This document shows, piece after piece, positions 29,301-37,162 of a stretch of 64,000 nucleotides of DNA (positions within the stretch are counted from its first letter, which is position 1; each line of letters starts with the position of its first letter). The stretch comes from Psychrobacter sp. APC 3281. GTDB lineage: Bacteria > Pseudomonadota > Gammaproteobacteria > Pseudomonadales > Moraxellaceae. The notes beneath the pieces were generated by a model. It searched no databases. It saw nothing but the letters and a program-made list of their open reading frames with translations, and was not told the origin of the DNA. The position numbers and the translations under genes are program-made. The stretch lies in assembly GCF_030407815.1 (NCBI RefSeq), contig NZ_JASDCS010000010.1, forward strand, positions 96,523 through 160,522, in the 5' to 3' direction.

Positions 29301-30208
29301 GCTCTAGTTTCACAATGCGTCTACCATTGACGGTAGCCGTGTCTGACGCGTTGGTTGTTCGTGCTGCAGATCGCTACTACGCGATTCCATTGGTACAGAT
29401 TGAGCGTGTGGTTCGAGTGAACCCAGAGAAGCTCTATGACTATTATCAATCAAATGATGCCACATTGAGTTTTGAAGACACAGAGTATCGAGTACGCTAT
29501 CTAAATGAAATTTTATCAGGTAATAAGTTAAACGAATTGGTTGTAAATACCAATACCAGCTTACCGCTTATCATTATTAAAAACCGTACTGGACAGAACA
29601 TTGCTTTGCAAGTGGATCAGATTGCAGGTTCGCGCATAGAAGTTGTTGTCAAACCTTTAGGCCAACAATTATCAAATATTCCAGGAGTTTCAGCTGCTAC
29701 TATCATGGGTGATGGCTCGGTCATGCTCATCTTAGATCTGATTGCTCTCATGCGTAATGCGCAATTGGTCAAAAACATTACGAAAGCCGTTGATGCCAAA
29801 AGAGGGCGCATAGAGTCCAAACCTACTATTCTAGTCGTCGATGACTCCGTGACGGTACGTAAAGTAACCTCACGCTTCTTAGAGCGCCAAGGGTTCAATG
29901 TGGCAGTCGCTAAAGATGGTATTGATGCAATTGAGATATTGCAAGATATGACACCAGACATGATATTGCTTGATATTGAAATGCCTCGTATGGACGGCTT
30001 CGAGGTCGCCACTCAAGTCAGACATAATAGTCGTCTAAAGCAAATTCCAATTATTATGATAACGTCACGTACTGGCGAAAAGCATCGTGAGCGGGCCCTA
30101 GAGATTGGCGTAAATGACTACATGGGCAAACCATTCCAAGAAAAAGAGCTGCTTGATAAAATGCAAAAATTACTAGGTGAAGGGGTCAGCCTGACTAATG
30201 AAGGATAA
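23333..30208 (+). CDS. chpA: Chemotaxis hybrid histidine kinase ChpA (PilL) with multiple HPt domains
   Basis: 2291 residues. A divergent N-terminal ~600 residues is followed by five HPt domains with phospho-His at 664 and 874 (FHTLKGSGRMVG), 1071 (FHTLRGASGS), 1366 and 1543 (LHTIKGGARM). Then come the dimerisation segment, a CheA-type ATPase (HMLRNAVDHG, DDGRGID, GRGVGMD), a CheW-like domain and a C-terminal receiver with Asp2214 (LLDIEMPRMDG). It phosphorylates PilG and PilH. The architecture matches Pseudomonas ChpA, which has more phospho-transfer domains. It overlaps chpB by 11 bp. Confidence 0.95.
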   Translation: MKNQPNDIVTFQWLLPLFNQQLSQISDGWKLGESSIDNEQMTPSYHQISGALIMLKLPLLADVASKLSQLAGLRNYDDFSIKERRIGQFSHRLLQREINQYARTGIYHIELINRAVDELTQALSQRDIETDIPVKISDIQHEYTNDHANNENIISSIEVAVPTQQATASLTSEQCQQLLLVWRQQVQALLLTNTNQSSALSTLEKASQYLRQTAQDSGLQRLWCLTELLLSDLAHNETPLPERYAPLLGQLDQVIESCAQSNEVPSTIVVRLTTAIYVELSYLAHSSKRTQSILDKVSQSSTTASRFLPQLLTQLDALIFKLDDPDSLVAPLQHIKEQLKNRGWTYYVSQVESILADLKQSLVSETSFAQEQWQIERKLQELYNAIYSTEQTISLKIGDATSFATVPEVINSNETELKGKHDSIPTDDGLRELRIAVEEIKQNFNDYIQHQDIGLLPASTDFTSIGQAFDDMELPEIRHTMDDIGSLFTQLTTRNITTPSWSLVQALAESLTSIELLLDYLAQQVFDQQLLTLANTHTARATQLLDTDIESPAMLNETVLTQESAATNVVRYDDSGEISPVINIDDANVVEQDNVSLFNSTESDALKQAREHVKPDSFETDEDVHDIFIEEVTEIITDLEDFLPIWAQDSQDLTSLTEVRRGFHTLKGSGRMVGAFSISEIAWSIENLLNRLLDKTLPVIDDVVNLVVDTTKILPALVADFSAQRPPSFDPAITILQSSNLMSQQPVNTGLTTAELAPKEFMSEDVELEKSLLEIDDVDNDSNNDSTELVTDSNNEDANINKYLSTLDIPESLVPFIRETDQLPADADDADPDIKEIFIEEANEVLAEIVPLYESWQKNSTDLEGLKDIRRGFHTLKGSGRMVGANYTAELAWSIENMLNRILDNSVAISADIRQLITDVLTAYPNMLIAFEQGTQNYPAVVSVWIACADAYSKQQGNGFSYSALFAQSVSSSIDKIEETMPLSDTTETGNAYDDNSNEAIDSTLQTFHSVNEKMAEAAVVLTPQTEEEQAFCKIFIDEAEELLDCIEQFVKDNTEQHHIEITDEIVRAFHTLRGASGSSALVAISEVSATIEHSLESLQQQDIGMNAQHLAALAQSATLIEGYLNNYKQNVEQHDASTEDDGSQSQHDIASLQAMLGEQYVANDTTVMTNKKLTIEELLDSNIDTLLDAEWELDDALNHTEIEHIQSYIEQQISQIDSLMRKAQAFPKFVTILDELGNAYRYLSNHIDIAQNQDIQAILHAGHAQLIGLFDALAGSTSLKIDKQVIDDLQSIYQESNDNEDVGFIVRAVPAADLQFETIDTDIELLEIFLEEAQELDTALDESFNKWRADITNINSLKVLQRHLHTIKGGARMAGIRSIGDLTHEAESVYESFVENRRAPTAQWLEIMQMVQDTMSLQVMHIVSHKKSFFTPELIEQLRQLEKAKTLPEVIDLVIPVPKNHFEPTERSIAANVVDSDNEVLSTLSLDSMIKQSWANGLPDPDILAVFLEEAEELTNRNKYLHLFLKDTSNTTALQALQRDLHTIKGGARMVTASGIADLAHEMESVYTDFVSNRRPATKKVLELLVASHDWLADAVFILQQHVNPPTPTLLIEALEQFGRNPDSLKTIPKESLQAQREAILIAKENQDSQYLAKDISEMPSMLRDTHEEDQGTSSNEMIRISGGLIEHMVNLSGESAINRARIDMGISSLTNSIEEMGTTVQRLADQLRRMEIELEAQILSQIDEELIDNEDFDPLEMDQYSSLNQLSKSLTESASDLVDINHTLLEKTRDSESLLLQLSRTQTELQDGLMNSRMVPFTRLTPRLERIVRQTANELNKSVELSIINADDEMDRTILERITSPLEHMLRNAVDHGIETTSTRLKSGKERSGRITLEVHREGSEIVIQLTDDGRGIDVEAVRSKAISQGLIDADDNSLSDLDIMQYIFNAGLSTSQQVTQISGRGVGMDVVISEVRQLGGSVSVVSELGKGSSFTMRLPLTVAVSDALVVRAADRYYAIPLVQIERVVRVNPEKLYDYYQSNDATLSFEDTEYRVRYLNEILSGNKLNELVVNTNTSLPLIIIKNRTGQNIALQVDQIAGSRIEVVVKPLGQQLSNIPGVSAATIMGDGSVMLILDLIALMRNAQLVKNITKAVDAKRGRIESKPTILVVDDSVTVRKVTSRFLERQGFNVAVAKDGIDAIEILQDMTPDMILLDIEMPRMDGFEVATQVRHNSRLKQIPIIMITSRTGEKHRERALEIGVNDYMGKPFQEKELLDKMQKLLGEGVSLTNEG

Positions 30209-31193
30209 TGCACGTGTTTTAGCGCTGCGAAAAAAAAATAGAAACGACATTAAAGTGATGGTGGTGGCAGAAGACCATCGCCAGCGCATGGCTTTTTCAG
30301 ATACGGTACGTGGTTTCGGCTTTATGCTAGCCGGCTGTGTGTCACGAGCACAGTGGCATGAAACAGGTGAGATTTCTAACTCAGCTATCGATATTTGGCT
30401 GATAGACAGTGATTATGATGACAGTGTGGCAATAGCGACGGCGGCATCCAAACCAGCAGCAGTACTGGTTGGCTTCAGTCAAGCACCGTATCTAAACGAA
30501 TCCCAAGAATATGCAAAGTGGCAACGTAAGTTAAAGCGTAAATTTGCCCAACTGCTTGACTTGCCAACACTGATAGATGCTCCAGCTTACAAGAGTGCTG
30601 ATACTGACTGGCATTATGTCGTATTTTTGGGTGCTTCTATGGGTGGCCCTAGTGCGGTTAAAGAGTTCTTAGATAATGTGCCAGCCACACTACCAATTTG
30701 TATTTTATTGGCACATCATTTCAATCAAGCTATGATTGGTACGTTGCCTCGCATACTTAACCGTCATAATGACTGGCGCTGTAAGATTATCGCTTCTTCA
30801 CAGCGGCTACGTGCAGGAGAGTGTCTGATAGTGCCTATTGATAAGCAGGTTGTCTGTGATTCAACGGGTCGCGTGATACTATTGGATCAAGATTGGCATG
30901 GTGAATATAAGCCTGCAATTGGGCAGCTGCTCAAAAATACCAGTGATGTTCATGGTAGCGAGCTTATTAATATTATATTTTCAGGTATGGGTAATGATGG
31001 CTCTCAGTATCTAGACTTAATCCAAGATAATAACAGTCAATTATGGGCACAAGATCCGAGCTTGAGCGCATGTCCAAGTCAACCTCAGGCTATCATTGAC
31101 TCAGGGTATTGCAATTTTGTTGGTAGCCCTACCGATTTAGCAAAAAAACTAACCGATTACATTGGTGAAAGGGCAGCTAGCCATTCACATTAA
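30198..31193 (+). CDS. chpB: CheB-type methylesterase ChpB
   Basis: Glutamate methylesterase that counteracts PilK. The C-terminal domain has catalytic Ser147 (GASMGG), His173 (LAHHFN) and Asp267 (GMGNDGS), with CheB-like spacing. The N-terminal ~120 residues replace the CheB receiver: there is no recognisable phospho-acceptor pocket beyond VAEDH and LIDSD. Control by phosphorylation is therefore doubtful. It starts inside the last codons of chpA (ATGA-type overlap). Confidence 0.9.
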   Translation: MKDNARVLALRKKNRNDIKVMVVAEDHRQRMAFSDTVRGFGFMLAGCVSRAQWHETGEISNSAIDIWLIDSDYDDSVAIATAASKPAAVLVGFSQAPYLNESQEYAKWQRKLKRKFAQLLDLPTLIDAPAYKSADTDWHYVVFLGASMGGPSAVKEFLDNVPATLPICILLAHHFNQAMIGTLPRILNRHNDWRCKIIASSQRLRAGECLIVPIDKQVVCDSTGRVILLDQDWHGEYKPAIGQLLKNTSDVHGSELINIIFSGMGNDGSQYLDLIQDNNSQLWAQDPSLSACPSQPQAIIDSGYCNFVGSPTDLAKKLTDYIGERAASHSH

Positions 31194-31210
31194 CTTATTG
31201 CGAGTGACGT

Positions 31211-31708
31211 ATGACACAAATTTTAAAACATTCGTTTGAGGCTGTGAGTCTGTTGACTACCAACAACGGTATGCTTGACGTTACTATTGTTCCAGCAGCT
31301 AACCAGCCGGACTGGATCATTCCAAGCAGCCTAATTTTGAGTGTGAATGAGTCCCAGCAGCAGGTTTCTAGATACGACTGGAAACAACAAGATTTGGCTG
31401 TATTTCATTTGCTACTGCAAGATCAAATCCCAGACAAAATGGTTGTTTTGGAAGGTAATACGACTGATCACCGTTTTGCCTTACAGACGGCAGGTGATTT
31501 GCGTCAGCTGCAAGCACGAATTTCTGAAGTGAAAGATGTAGAGACACCTGAACAGTTTAGTACTGCCAATGGCGAAGATAGGGAAGAGTACTTTGATAAA
31601 AATGACGTCTCATCCTACCTATACCAAACAGTGATGATTGATGACGAAATCTACTTAGTGCCAGATTTGGATAAAATTGCCTATCACCTGATTGATTCGG
31701 ATAGCTAG
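31211..31708 (+). CDS. chpC: CheW-like adaptor ChpC
   Basis: 165 residues, weakly CheW-like (SLLTTNNGMLDVTIVPAANQ, LPSSLIL-type strand, then acidic C-terminus with EIYLVPDLDKIAYHL). Position directly after chpB and length match ChpC, which links other receptors to ChpA. Domain similarity is low, so the call rests partly on context. Confidence 0.75.
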   Translation: MTQILKHSFEAVSLLTTNNGMLDVTIVPAANQPDWIIPSSLILSVNESQQQVSRYDWKQQDLAVFHLLLQDQIPDKMVVLEGNTTDHRFALQTAGDLRQLQARISEVKDVETPEQFSTANGEDREEYFDKNDVSSYLYQTVMIDDEIYLVPDLDKIAYHLIDSDS

Positions 31709-31750
31709 ATTCTTATCGTTATTTAAGGTATTCTCCATTCTATAAATAGT

Positions 31751-31799
31751 AAGCCAGTAATGTTAATGACTTCATCTCTTGAAGAGCATTAGCTGGCTT
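31751..31799. other. Long imperfect hairpin after chpC
   Basis: AAGCCAG (31751-31757) pairs with CTGGCTT (31793-31799), with further inner pairing AATG/CATT and CTTCA/TGAAG. It lies between chpC and the cytochrome b561 gene. The T-run after it is poor, so it may be a weak terminator or an mRNA-end stabiliser. Confidence 0.5.
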
Positions 31800-31846
31800 A
31801 TAAAATTGATTAGAGATAATTCCTGATAAAGGTAGTAGAGTCACTC

Positions 31847-32374
31847 ATGAATAATGCCAACTCGAATGTATCAAAGTGGTCGGTTAGTAGCCGTATTTTT
31901 CATTGGATTAGTGCAGCTTTACTGTTAGTCACATGGATAATGATACTGCTATATGAGAATTTAGATAGCAATCTGTTTATTGGATACCATAAAGCGTTCG
32001 GCGTGAGCTTGTTATTTTGGATGATTGCCCGAGTCATCAACCGCATTTTTACTAAGGCACCACCACCGTTAGCCATGCCAAAATGGCAAATGCTCGTATC
32101 TCAGCTGTCACATTTTGCTCTCTATGCCATACTGATTGCTATGCCAATGGTTGGCTTACTAATGGCAGTATATGGCGGTCGACCGGTTGATATTTTCGGT
32201 ATCTTTCAGATACCTGTATTCGTGACCCCAGATAGAAGCTTGGCTCGTTTTTATAATAACTTGCATACTGAGATTATCTGGCCAATGATTATTGGTTTTA
32301 CGGTATTGCATATAGCAGCCGCGTTATACCATCAGTTTGTCAAAAAAGACAATCTTATTGCCCGTATGAAATAA
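31847..32374 (+). CDS. Cytochrome b561 family protein
   Basis: Four-helix membrane cytochrome, 175 residues. Histidines that would bind two b-hemes are in FHWISAALL, GYHKAFGVSLL, LSHFALYAILIAMP and VLHIAAALYHQF. It probably moves electrons between quinone and a periplasmic acceptor; the partner is unknown. It stands alone between the chp genes and a shared terminator. Confidence 0.9.
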   Translation: MNNANSNVSKWSVSSRIFHWISAALLLVTWIMILLYENLDSNLFIGYHKAFGVSLLFWMIARVINRIFTKAPPPLAMPKWQMLVSQLSHFALYAILIAMPMVGLLMAVYGGRPVDIFGIFQIPVFVTPDRSLARFYNNLHTEIIWPMIIGFTVLHIAAALYHQFVKKDNLIARMK

Positions 32375-32393
32375 TCTATAATCGATAAACATT

Positions 32394-32428
32394 AAAAAGC
32401 CCCAAGTATCAAACTTGGGGCTTTTTTT
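32394..32428. terminator. Bidirectional Rho-independent terminator (cytochrome b561 / minE)
   Basis: AAAAAGCCCCAAG and CTTGGGGCTTTTT form a 13-bp stem with a 7-nt loop, flanked by A and T runs. It suits both convergent genes. Confidence 0.92.
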
Positions 32429-32459
32429 GTTCATTGTAGAAATACGTACTGTTAGAATG

Positions 32460-32753
32460 CTATTTCTTATGCTCAGGCAAATTAATATTCATCTCTAACA
32501 CATCTAAGCTGTCTTCAGAACGATGGTTAATATTGACATCATCAATTTGCACACCGTTAACGTATTTGTTCACAACTTCTAAGATTTCACGTTTCATTTT
32601 TTCGATACGATCAACCGTTAAGCGATTGTTCAATCTGTTTTCGCTAGCAACGATAACTTTTAAACGCTCAGTTGCTAAATTTGCGCTACCTGCGTTACTG
32701 TTGTCGTCAGTACCAAATAGGCTACTCCAAAATCCTTTTTTCTTAGTCATCAT
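32460..32753 (-). CDS. minE: Cell division topological factor MinE
   Basis: 97 residues. It has a MinD-activating N-terminal helix ([15 protein letters not shown]) and a C-terminal dimerisation domain ([12 protein letters not shown]). MinE drives MinCD oscillation so that the division ring forms at midcell. Its ATG shares one base with the minD stop (TAATG). Confidence 0.95.
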   Translation of the reverse strand: MMTKKKGFWSSLFGTDDNSNAGSANLATERLKVIVASENRLNNRLTVDRIEKMKREILEVVNKYVNGVQIDDVNINHRSEDSLDVLEMNINLPEHKK

Positions 32754-33565
32754 TATCCCCCAAACCAGCGCTGTAATAGACTCTTTTTCTTCACGTCAAT
32801 ATGACGTAGTGGACGCTCTTCACCCAAGAAACGGGCGACAATGTCTTCATAACATTGACCAGCAACAGAGTCGGTATAATGAATAACTGGTTCGCCATGG
32901 TTGGACGCTTCAAGCACTGAATGGCTCTCAGGAACAACCCCAAGTAGTGGAACTTTTAGAATATCATTTGAGATAGTATCGATATCCATCATCTCATTGG
33001 CAGCCGCACGTTCAGGATTATAACGAGTGATAATCAAATGCTCGCGAACAGTGCCTTGGTTCTCTTCTACTTTTTTCGTCTGACTTTGCAGAATACCGAT
33101 GATTCTATCTGAGTCACGCACTGAAGAGATCTCAGGGTTAGTGACAATAATAGCTTCGTCCGCATGATACATCGCTAGCTGTGCACCGCGCTCAATACCA
33201 GCAGGCGAGTCACAAATGATATAGTCAAACTGTTTAGAGAGTTCAGCCATTACCTCTGATACCCCTTCGTCTGTCAATGCGTCTTTATCACGCGTCTGAC
33301 TGGCGGGCAGGATATACAGGTTTTCAAGCTGTTTGTCTTTGACAAGTGCTTGCGACAAGCGCGCGTTTCCAGTGATGACATCTACGAAGTCATAAACAAT
33401 TCTGTTTTCGCAACCCATGATTAAGTCTAGATTACGTAGACCTACATCAAAGTCGATAACAACTGTTTTATAGCCACGTAACGCCAAACCAGCGGCAAAA
33501 GAAGCACTTGTCGTGGTTTTACCCACACCGCCTTTACCTGAAGTGATTACAACTATCTTCGCCAC
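32753..33565 (-). CDS. minD: Septum site-determining ATPase MinD
   Basis: 270 residues with deviant Walker [10 protein letters not shown] near the N-terminus, switch regions [10 protein letters not shown] and [11 protein letters not shown], and a C-terminal amphipathic membrane-targeting helix ([12 protein letters not shown]). It recruits MinC to the membrane and is stimulated by MinE. AGGAG precedes ATG 33565. Confidence 0.97.
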   Translation of the reverse strand: MAKIVVITSGKGGVGKTTTSASFAAGLALRGYKTVVIDFDVGLRNLDLIMGCENRIVYDFVDVITGNARLSQALVKDKQLENLYILPASQTRDKDALTDEGVSEVMAELSKQFDYIICDSPAGIERGAQLAMYHADEAIIVTNPEISSVRDSDRIIGILQSQTKKVEENQGTVREHLIITRYNPERAAANEMMDIDTISNDILKVPLLGVVPESHSVLEASNHGEPVIHYTDSVAGQCYEDIVARFLGEERPLRHIDVKKKSLLQRWFGG

Positions 33566-33854
33566 AATGGCACACTCCTATGAATCAATGGGATATCTTT
33601 TATATAAATAGCAAAATTACATGTTATTTACCTAACATATATACACTATCTTCGAAGCTAGCCTAGCATAAATAAACAAAAATTTATAGCAGCTCGATAC
33701 TAAAGCAGAAAAACAACCTATGTATCGCTCAATTAGCCTCTCTGCGTGGTATTGATAGGGTCATAACTATGGTTTTTGGCTTGTCGAATAGAGCAGCTTA
33801 ACTACCTTAGTTTTCTATAAAGTCACTTCATGGTGTATTATTTTTAATGGTGTC

Positions 33855-34679
33855 TTAAGCTTCATCCATCACGGTAAATACTAAGCCTTCGCCTTCTACG
33901 AATTTTACTTGCACCGACTTGTCGATGACATGCTCAGGTAAGTTGTCTCGCAAGCAATAGGTTCCTGCTACTGACACCAATGAAGGATTAAAGACTTGGC
34001 AGAATATACGGGCATCTTTATCCCCTGTTGCGCCTGCCACCAAACGCCCTTGTGCACGGCCATATACATGTAAGCTATTGTCAGTAATCGCTTCAGCCCC
34101 GCTATTAATACTACTGGTCAAAATCAAGTCGCCGCCAACGTGATTGAGGCTTTGTCCTGAACGCAGCATTTGATCATAGATTAAGCTAGTAATATGCTGA
34201 GTACTTACCAACGTTTCGGTGGGCATATTAGACAGTGTGGTTTCAGTGGCGGGTTCGCTCGTGGTAGAAGTATCATCGACGTTGTTAGCATTAATTGCTT
34301 CGGCGTTATCGTTTTCTGGTGATGGTTGGGTTGGTATAGGCGCTTTTTTACTTGGTAATATACGCTCAATACGCTTACCATCTGCTGGAAATATCGCTAA
34401 GCGCTGCTCACGTGCTTGCGCATCAAGCATACCTGTCACTACGCCAATAGGCTGCAATCCCCATGCCCATAACAGCTCTACTAGTGCTGATAAATCCTGC
34501 TCAACGTCGCTATCAATAAGGATAGGGATATTGCTCGATTTATTGCTGAGCGTTTCAGTTAGCTGAGCTTCTATAGCTGCTAGATCGCTTGTACTAAACT
34601 GTACGCGTGAAAACGTCAGCATCTTGCCGTAGAAAGCTAGCGCTGGTGCAGTCTGGTTATCGTTAGCTGAAACTGTCAT
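33855..34679 (-). CDS. minC: Septum site-determining protein MinC
   Basis: FtsZ inhibitor. The N-terminal domain (about 1-105) is joined by an Ala/Asn/Thr/Glu-rich linker (about 115-165) to a C-terminal beta-helix with RSGQSLNHVGGDLIL, VHVYGRAQGRLVAGATGD-type repeats and IFCQVFNPSLVSVAG. ATG 34679 is preferred to a TTG two codons upstream. 274 residues, above the usual ~235 because of the linker. A 289-bp gap separates it from minD. Confidence 0.94.
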   Translation of the reverse strand: MTVSANDNQTAPALAFYGKMLTFSRVQFSTSDLAAIEAQLTETLSNKSSNIPILIDSDVEQDLSALVELLWAWGLQPIGVVTGMLDAQAREQRLAIFPADGKRIERILPSKKAPIPTQPSPENDNAEAINANNVDDTSTTSEPATETTLSNMPTETLVSTQHITSLIYDQMLRSGQSLNHVGGDLILTSSINSGAEAITDNSLHVYGRAQGRLVAGATGDKDARIFCQVFNPSLVSVAGTYCLRDNLPEHVIDKSVQVKFVEGEGLVFTVMDEA

Positions 34680-34750
34680 ATACAAACCCTTAAAAATAAT
34701 TCTGTCACGGTATTATGTCTCTTATTACATTATGCTATTAGATAGCTAAA

Positions 34751-35848
34751 CTATAGATTTAGCATATCTTGGTGCTTCCATTGCTGCACTTTTACTTGCG
34801 CTTCAAACGCAGTCAAACTGTCATCAATGATACTAGAAATCAAAGTATCTAGCGCTGTATTATTGGTATCTATTTGCGCAATACCGCTAGCAATTTCCAT
34901 CATTAATATATCCAAGCGCTTAGGGTCTAAAAGTCGCTTGTTTAACGCATTGACGACGTTTTCACCGATATTGTGCCCGACGTGATGTAGCTGTGATTCA
35001 ATCAGGCTGCCCGCGATCGGTATCATGCGTAGATAGCGGCGCAACTCAGGTGTGTTGGCCAACCCTTCTTCAATAGCATTGCCCATTTCGCTCGCCAATA
35101 TACTGCCGCCACCTGATGAGGCAGTCAGTTCCTGCAGCTTTGGTGCAAGCTCTGTACGTAGCACGGACAATACAGCCGCTTCAATCTCATTTCGATTTTT
35201 TGCAATCGTCGACTCAATGAATGATTTATGCGTGTCTGAACTGGTTAGCTCTTGTCGAAAGTTTTGTATCGCGGTCAAAATAACGCGATCAGAGAGCTCT
35301 TCTAACAGTAGGTCAATGTAGAATTTGATTCGATTGATCCACGTCTGGGGTAGTACTTGGTAGCCAAGCTGATATAGACGTCGTCCAATAACCACCGCTC
35401 GCAGCAGTCGTAAAGCACGTAGCTGCGGAAAACAGCCTAATACTTCGTACCAATGAACGAATGGGAAAAAGAACCAGCGATAATAGACTTTTTGTTTAAT
35501 GGCAATCGCCCAGCGCAATAGCAACTCAATGACCAAAAAGATAGTAAAAAATCCTCCAGCAGTGCGTAGAGGATCATGTAGAGTGCTCTGATACCAATTG
35601 AGCGCTTCACTGAAGGTTAGCCATTCTGCAGCATTACTACTAAAATTGCTCATCAAAATAGCATCGATACTGATCAATAGCAGATCAATACTGATGGCAA
35701 TAATCATGACGATATCGTAAGTGAGCTTAAAGCGACTCGGCTTTGGATGGTTCGGTTTTGGCGGCTCATCACTTATCGGATAAGGGGGCTGACTCAAAAC
35801 AGATTCGGTAGCTAACGGCGAGCTAGTAGTAGAGGTGGGCACAGTCAT
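34751..35848 (-). CDS. Membrane protein with voltage-sensor-like four-helix domain
   Basis: 365 residues; no family assigned. A Pro-rich cytoplasmic N-terminus is followed by four hydrophobic helices. Helix 1 is about 43-65, helix 2 about 97-115 (Glu108, Arg112), helix 3 about 124-140, and helix 4 about 141-160 with Arg144, 147, 150, 156 and 157. This S2 acidic plus S4 every-third-Arg pattern resembles ion-channel voltage sensors. No pore helix or selectivity filter follows. The C-terminal ~200 residues are soluble and helical (ELTASSGGGSILASEMGNA). It sits upstream of minCDE on the same strand. Confidence 0.65.
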   Translation of the reverse strand: MTVPTSTTSSPLATESVLSQPPYPISDEPPKPNHPKPSRFKLTYDIVMIIAISIDLLLISIDAILMSNFSSNAAEWLTFSEALNWYQSTLHDPLRTAGGFFTIFLVIELLLRWAIAIKQKVYYRWFFFPFVHWYEVLGCFPQLRALRLLRAVVIGRRLYQLGYQVLPQTWINRIKFYIDLLLEELSDRVILTAIQNFRQELTSSDTHKSFIESTIAKNRNEIEAAVLSVLRTELAPKLQELTASSGGGSILASEMGNAIEEGLANTPELRRYLRMIPIAGSLIESQLHHVGHNIGENVVNALNKRLLDPKRLDILMMEIASGIAQIDTNNTALDTLISSIIDDSLTAFEAQVKVQQWKHQDMLNL

Positions 35849-36199
35849 ACCTTATAAGTAATAAATGGCACAAAGAATGGGTAAGAATTCGATATTTGCT
35901 ACCATTTACTATGAAAGTAGACATCGAAAATCTATGAGTTCATGATTAGTCACATTATCAATGAATAAGGCTAAAAAACAACCCATCTTTGATTAAAGTT
36001 TACTTATGATGCATGGCTGTTTGAACAGTAAACATCATAAGTAAGATATGACTATTGTGACATTTGTACCCGTAACTTTGTTGTCCAATAATTTTTTATC
36101 TCGTTATCGATATTTACTACTTAGTGCGCTTGCATAGACTGTGCTTGGTATTTGATAAAATTTAACGCTCAGCCAGTTTAGTATTGCTGAGCATCTTTG
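35849..36199. other. Intergenic region with inverted repeats
   Basis: 351 bp without a coding frame. It contains the 12-bp inverted repeat at 36000-36044. Near the acyltransferase stop there is a GCTCAGC / GCTGAGC hairpin (about 36169-36193) that may weakly terminate that gene on the minus strand. Confidence 0.6.
36000..36044. repeat. Perfect 12-bp inverted repeat, 21-nt loop
   Basis: TTACTTATGATG (36000-36011) and CATCATAAGTAA (36033-36044). A smaller CTGTTTGAACAG lies in the loop. No T-run follows on either strand, so an operator or RNA hairpin is more likely than a terminator. Confidence 0.7.
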
Positions 36200-37162
36200 T
36201 TAGGCATCTTGCGCTTTAGGACTGGTTTCAAAGTCTGCCAACATAGTGCTAATACGTTCATCTTTTTGACGCCACACCTGTTCAACCCAGTCGAACATTT
36301 GAGCTTTTGTATCTTCATCATTTTCGTAGCCACCTTGCTTGATACTTTCGAACAACGCATCTGGTATATCGATGTAGCGCAAGTCAACGCCCAAACGTTT
36401 GATATTGCCTTTCCAAAGATCCCCATAGCTTGGCACACCATCAGGATATACGATGGTCATGTCTAGTATGCCATCGATATCTTCACCTAATGCGCTGATG
36501 GCCAATGATAATCCGCCTGCACGAGGTTTCAATAAGTGCGTATAAGGCGATTTTTGCTGAGCTTGTTTGGCTTTGGTAAAACGAGTCCCTTCCAAATAAT
36601 TTAATAAGGTAAACGGTTTGTCTTTTAATAGGGCGCAGGCACGTTTGGCTTCTTCGATGTCTTTGCCTTTTAGCGCAGGGTTTTTGGCGATGGCTTCTTT
36701 TGAGTGGCGGCGCATCATTGGAAAGTCTAAAAAGTAAAAAGCTTGACCAACGATAGGGATGTAGATCAGCTCAAACTTAGTAAAAAATCGCGTGAGTGGC
36801 AAACGTTTTTCGCCAATATACTGCACGATGCTGGTATCAACCCATGATTGGTGGTTGCTCACCAGTAGGTATTTACCATTGGTATGAATATCGTCCGGTA
36901 GGTTGATACGCCAATCTTTGCGAGGCAACATGTTATCGATCAAGGCACTATTGCTACTGATCCAGTGAGTAGCAATTTTGATGACGGCTTTGTCTGCAAT
37001 AGAGGCGCCAGTAATGACCTTACCGACGCCCATTAGCCATAAAGGAATACTACCACCGAAGCTATTGGCGGCGATGACACCAGTGGCTGTTGCAAGCGAC
37101 ACAGTTTTACCCAATTTAGGCGAAAGTTTATGCATTTTTCGAATGGTAGATGTCAATCGCAT
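36200..37162 (-). CDS. Lysophospholipid acyltransferase family protein, YihG-like
   Basis: PlsC-type acyltransferase. The HX4D motif is in VSNHQSWVDTS and the second block is LEGTRFTKAK, as in E. coli YihG. An N-terminal hydrophobic stretch (TGVIAANSFGGSIPLWLMGV) anchors it to the inner membrane. Likely role: acyl transfer to lysophosphatidic acid or related lipids. ATG 37162 follows AAGGA with good spacing; a TTG two codons earlier is less likely. 320 residues. Confidence 0.9.
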   Translation of the reverse strand: MRLTSTIRKMHKLSPKLGKTVSLATATGVIAANSFGGSIPLWLMGVGKVITGASIADKAVIKIATHWISSNSALIDNMLPRKDWRINLPDDIHTNGKYLLVSNHQSWVDTSIVQYIGEKRLPLTRFFTKFELIYIPIVGQAFYFLDFPMMRRHSKEAIAKNPALKGKDIEEAKRACALLKDKPFTLLNYLEGTRFTKAKQAQQKSPYTHLLKPRAGGLSLAISALGEDIDGILDMTIVYPDGVPSYGDLWKGNIKRLGVDLRYIDIPDALFESIKQGGYENDEDTKAQMFDWVEQVWRQKDERISTMLADFETSPKAQDA

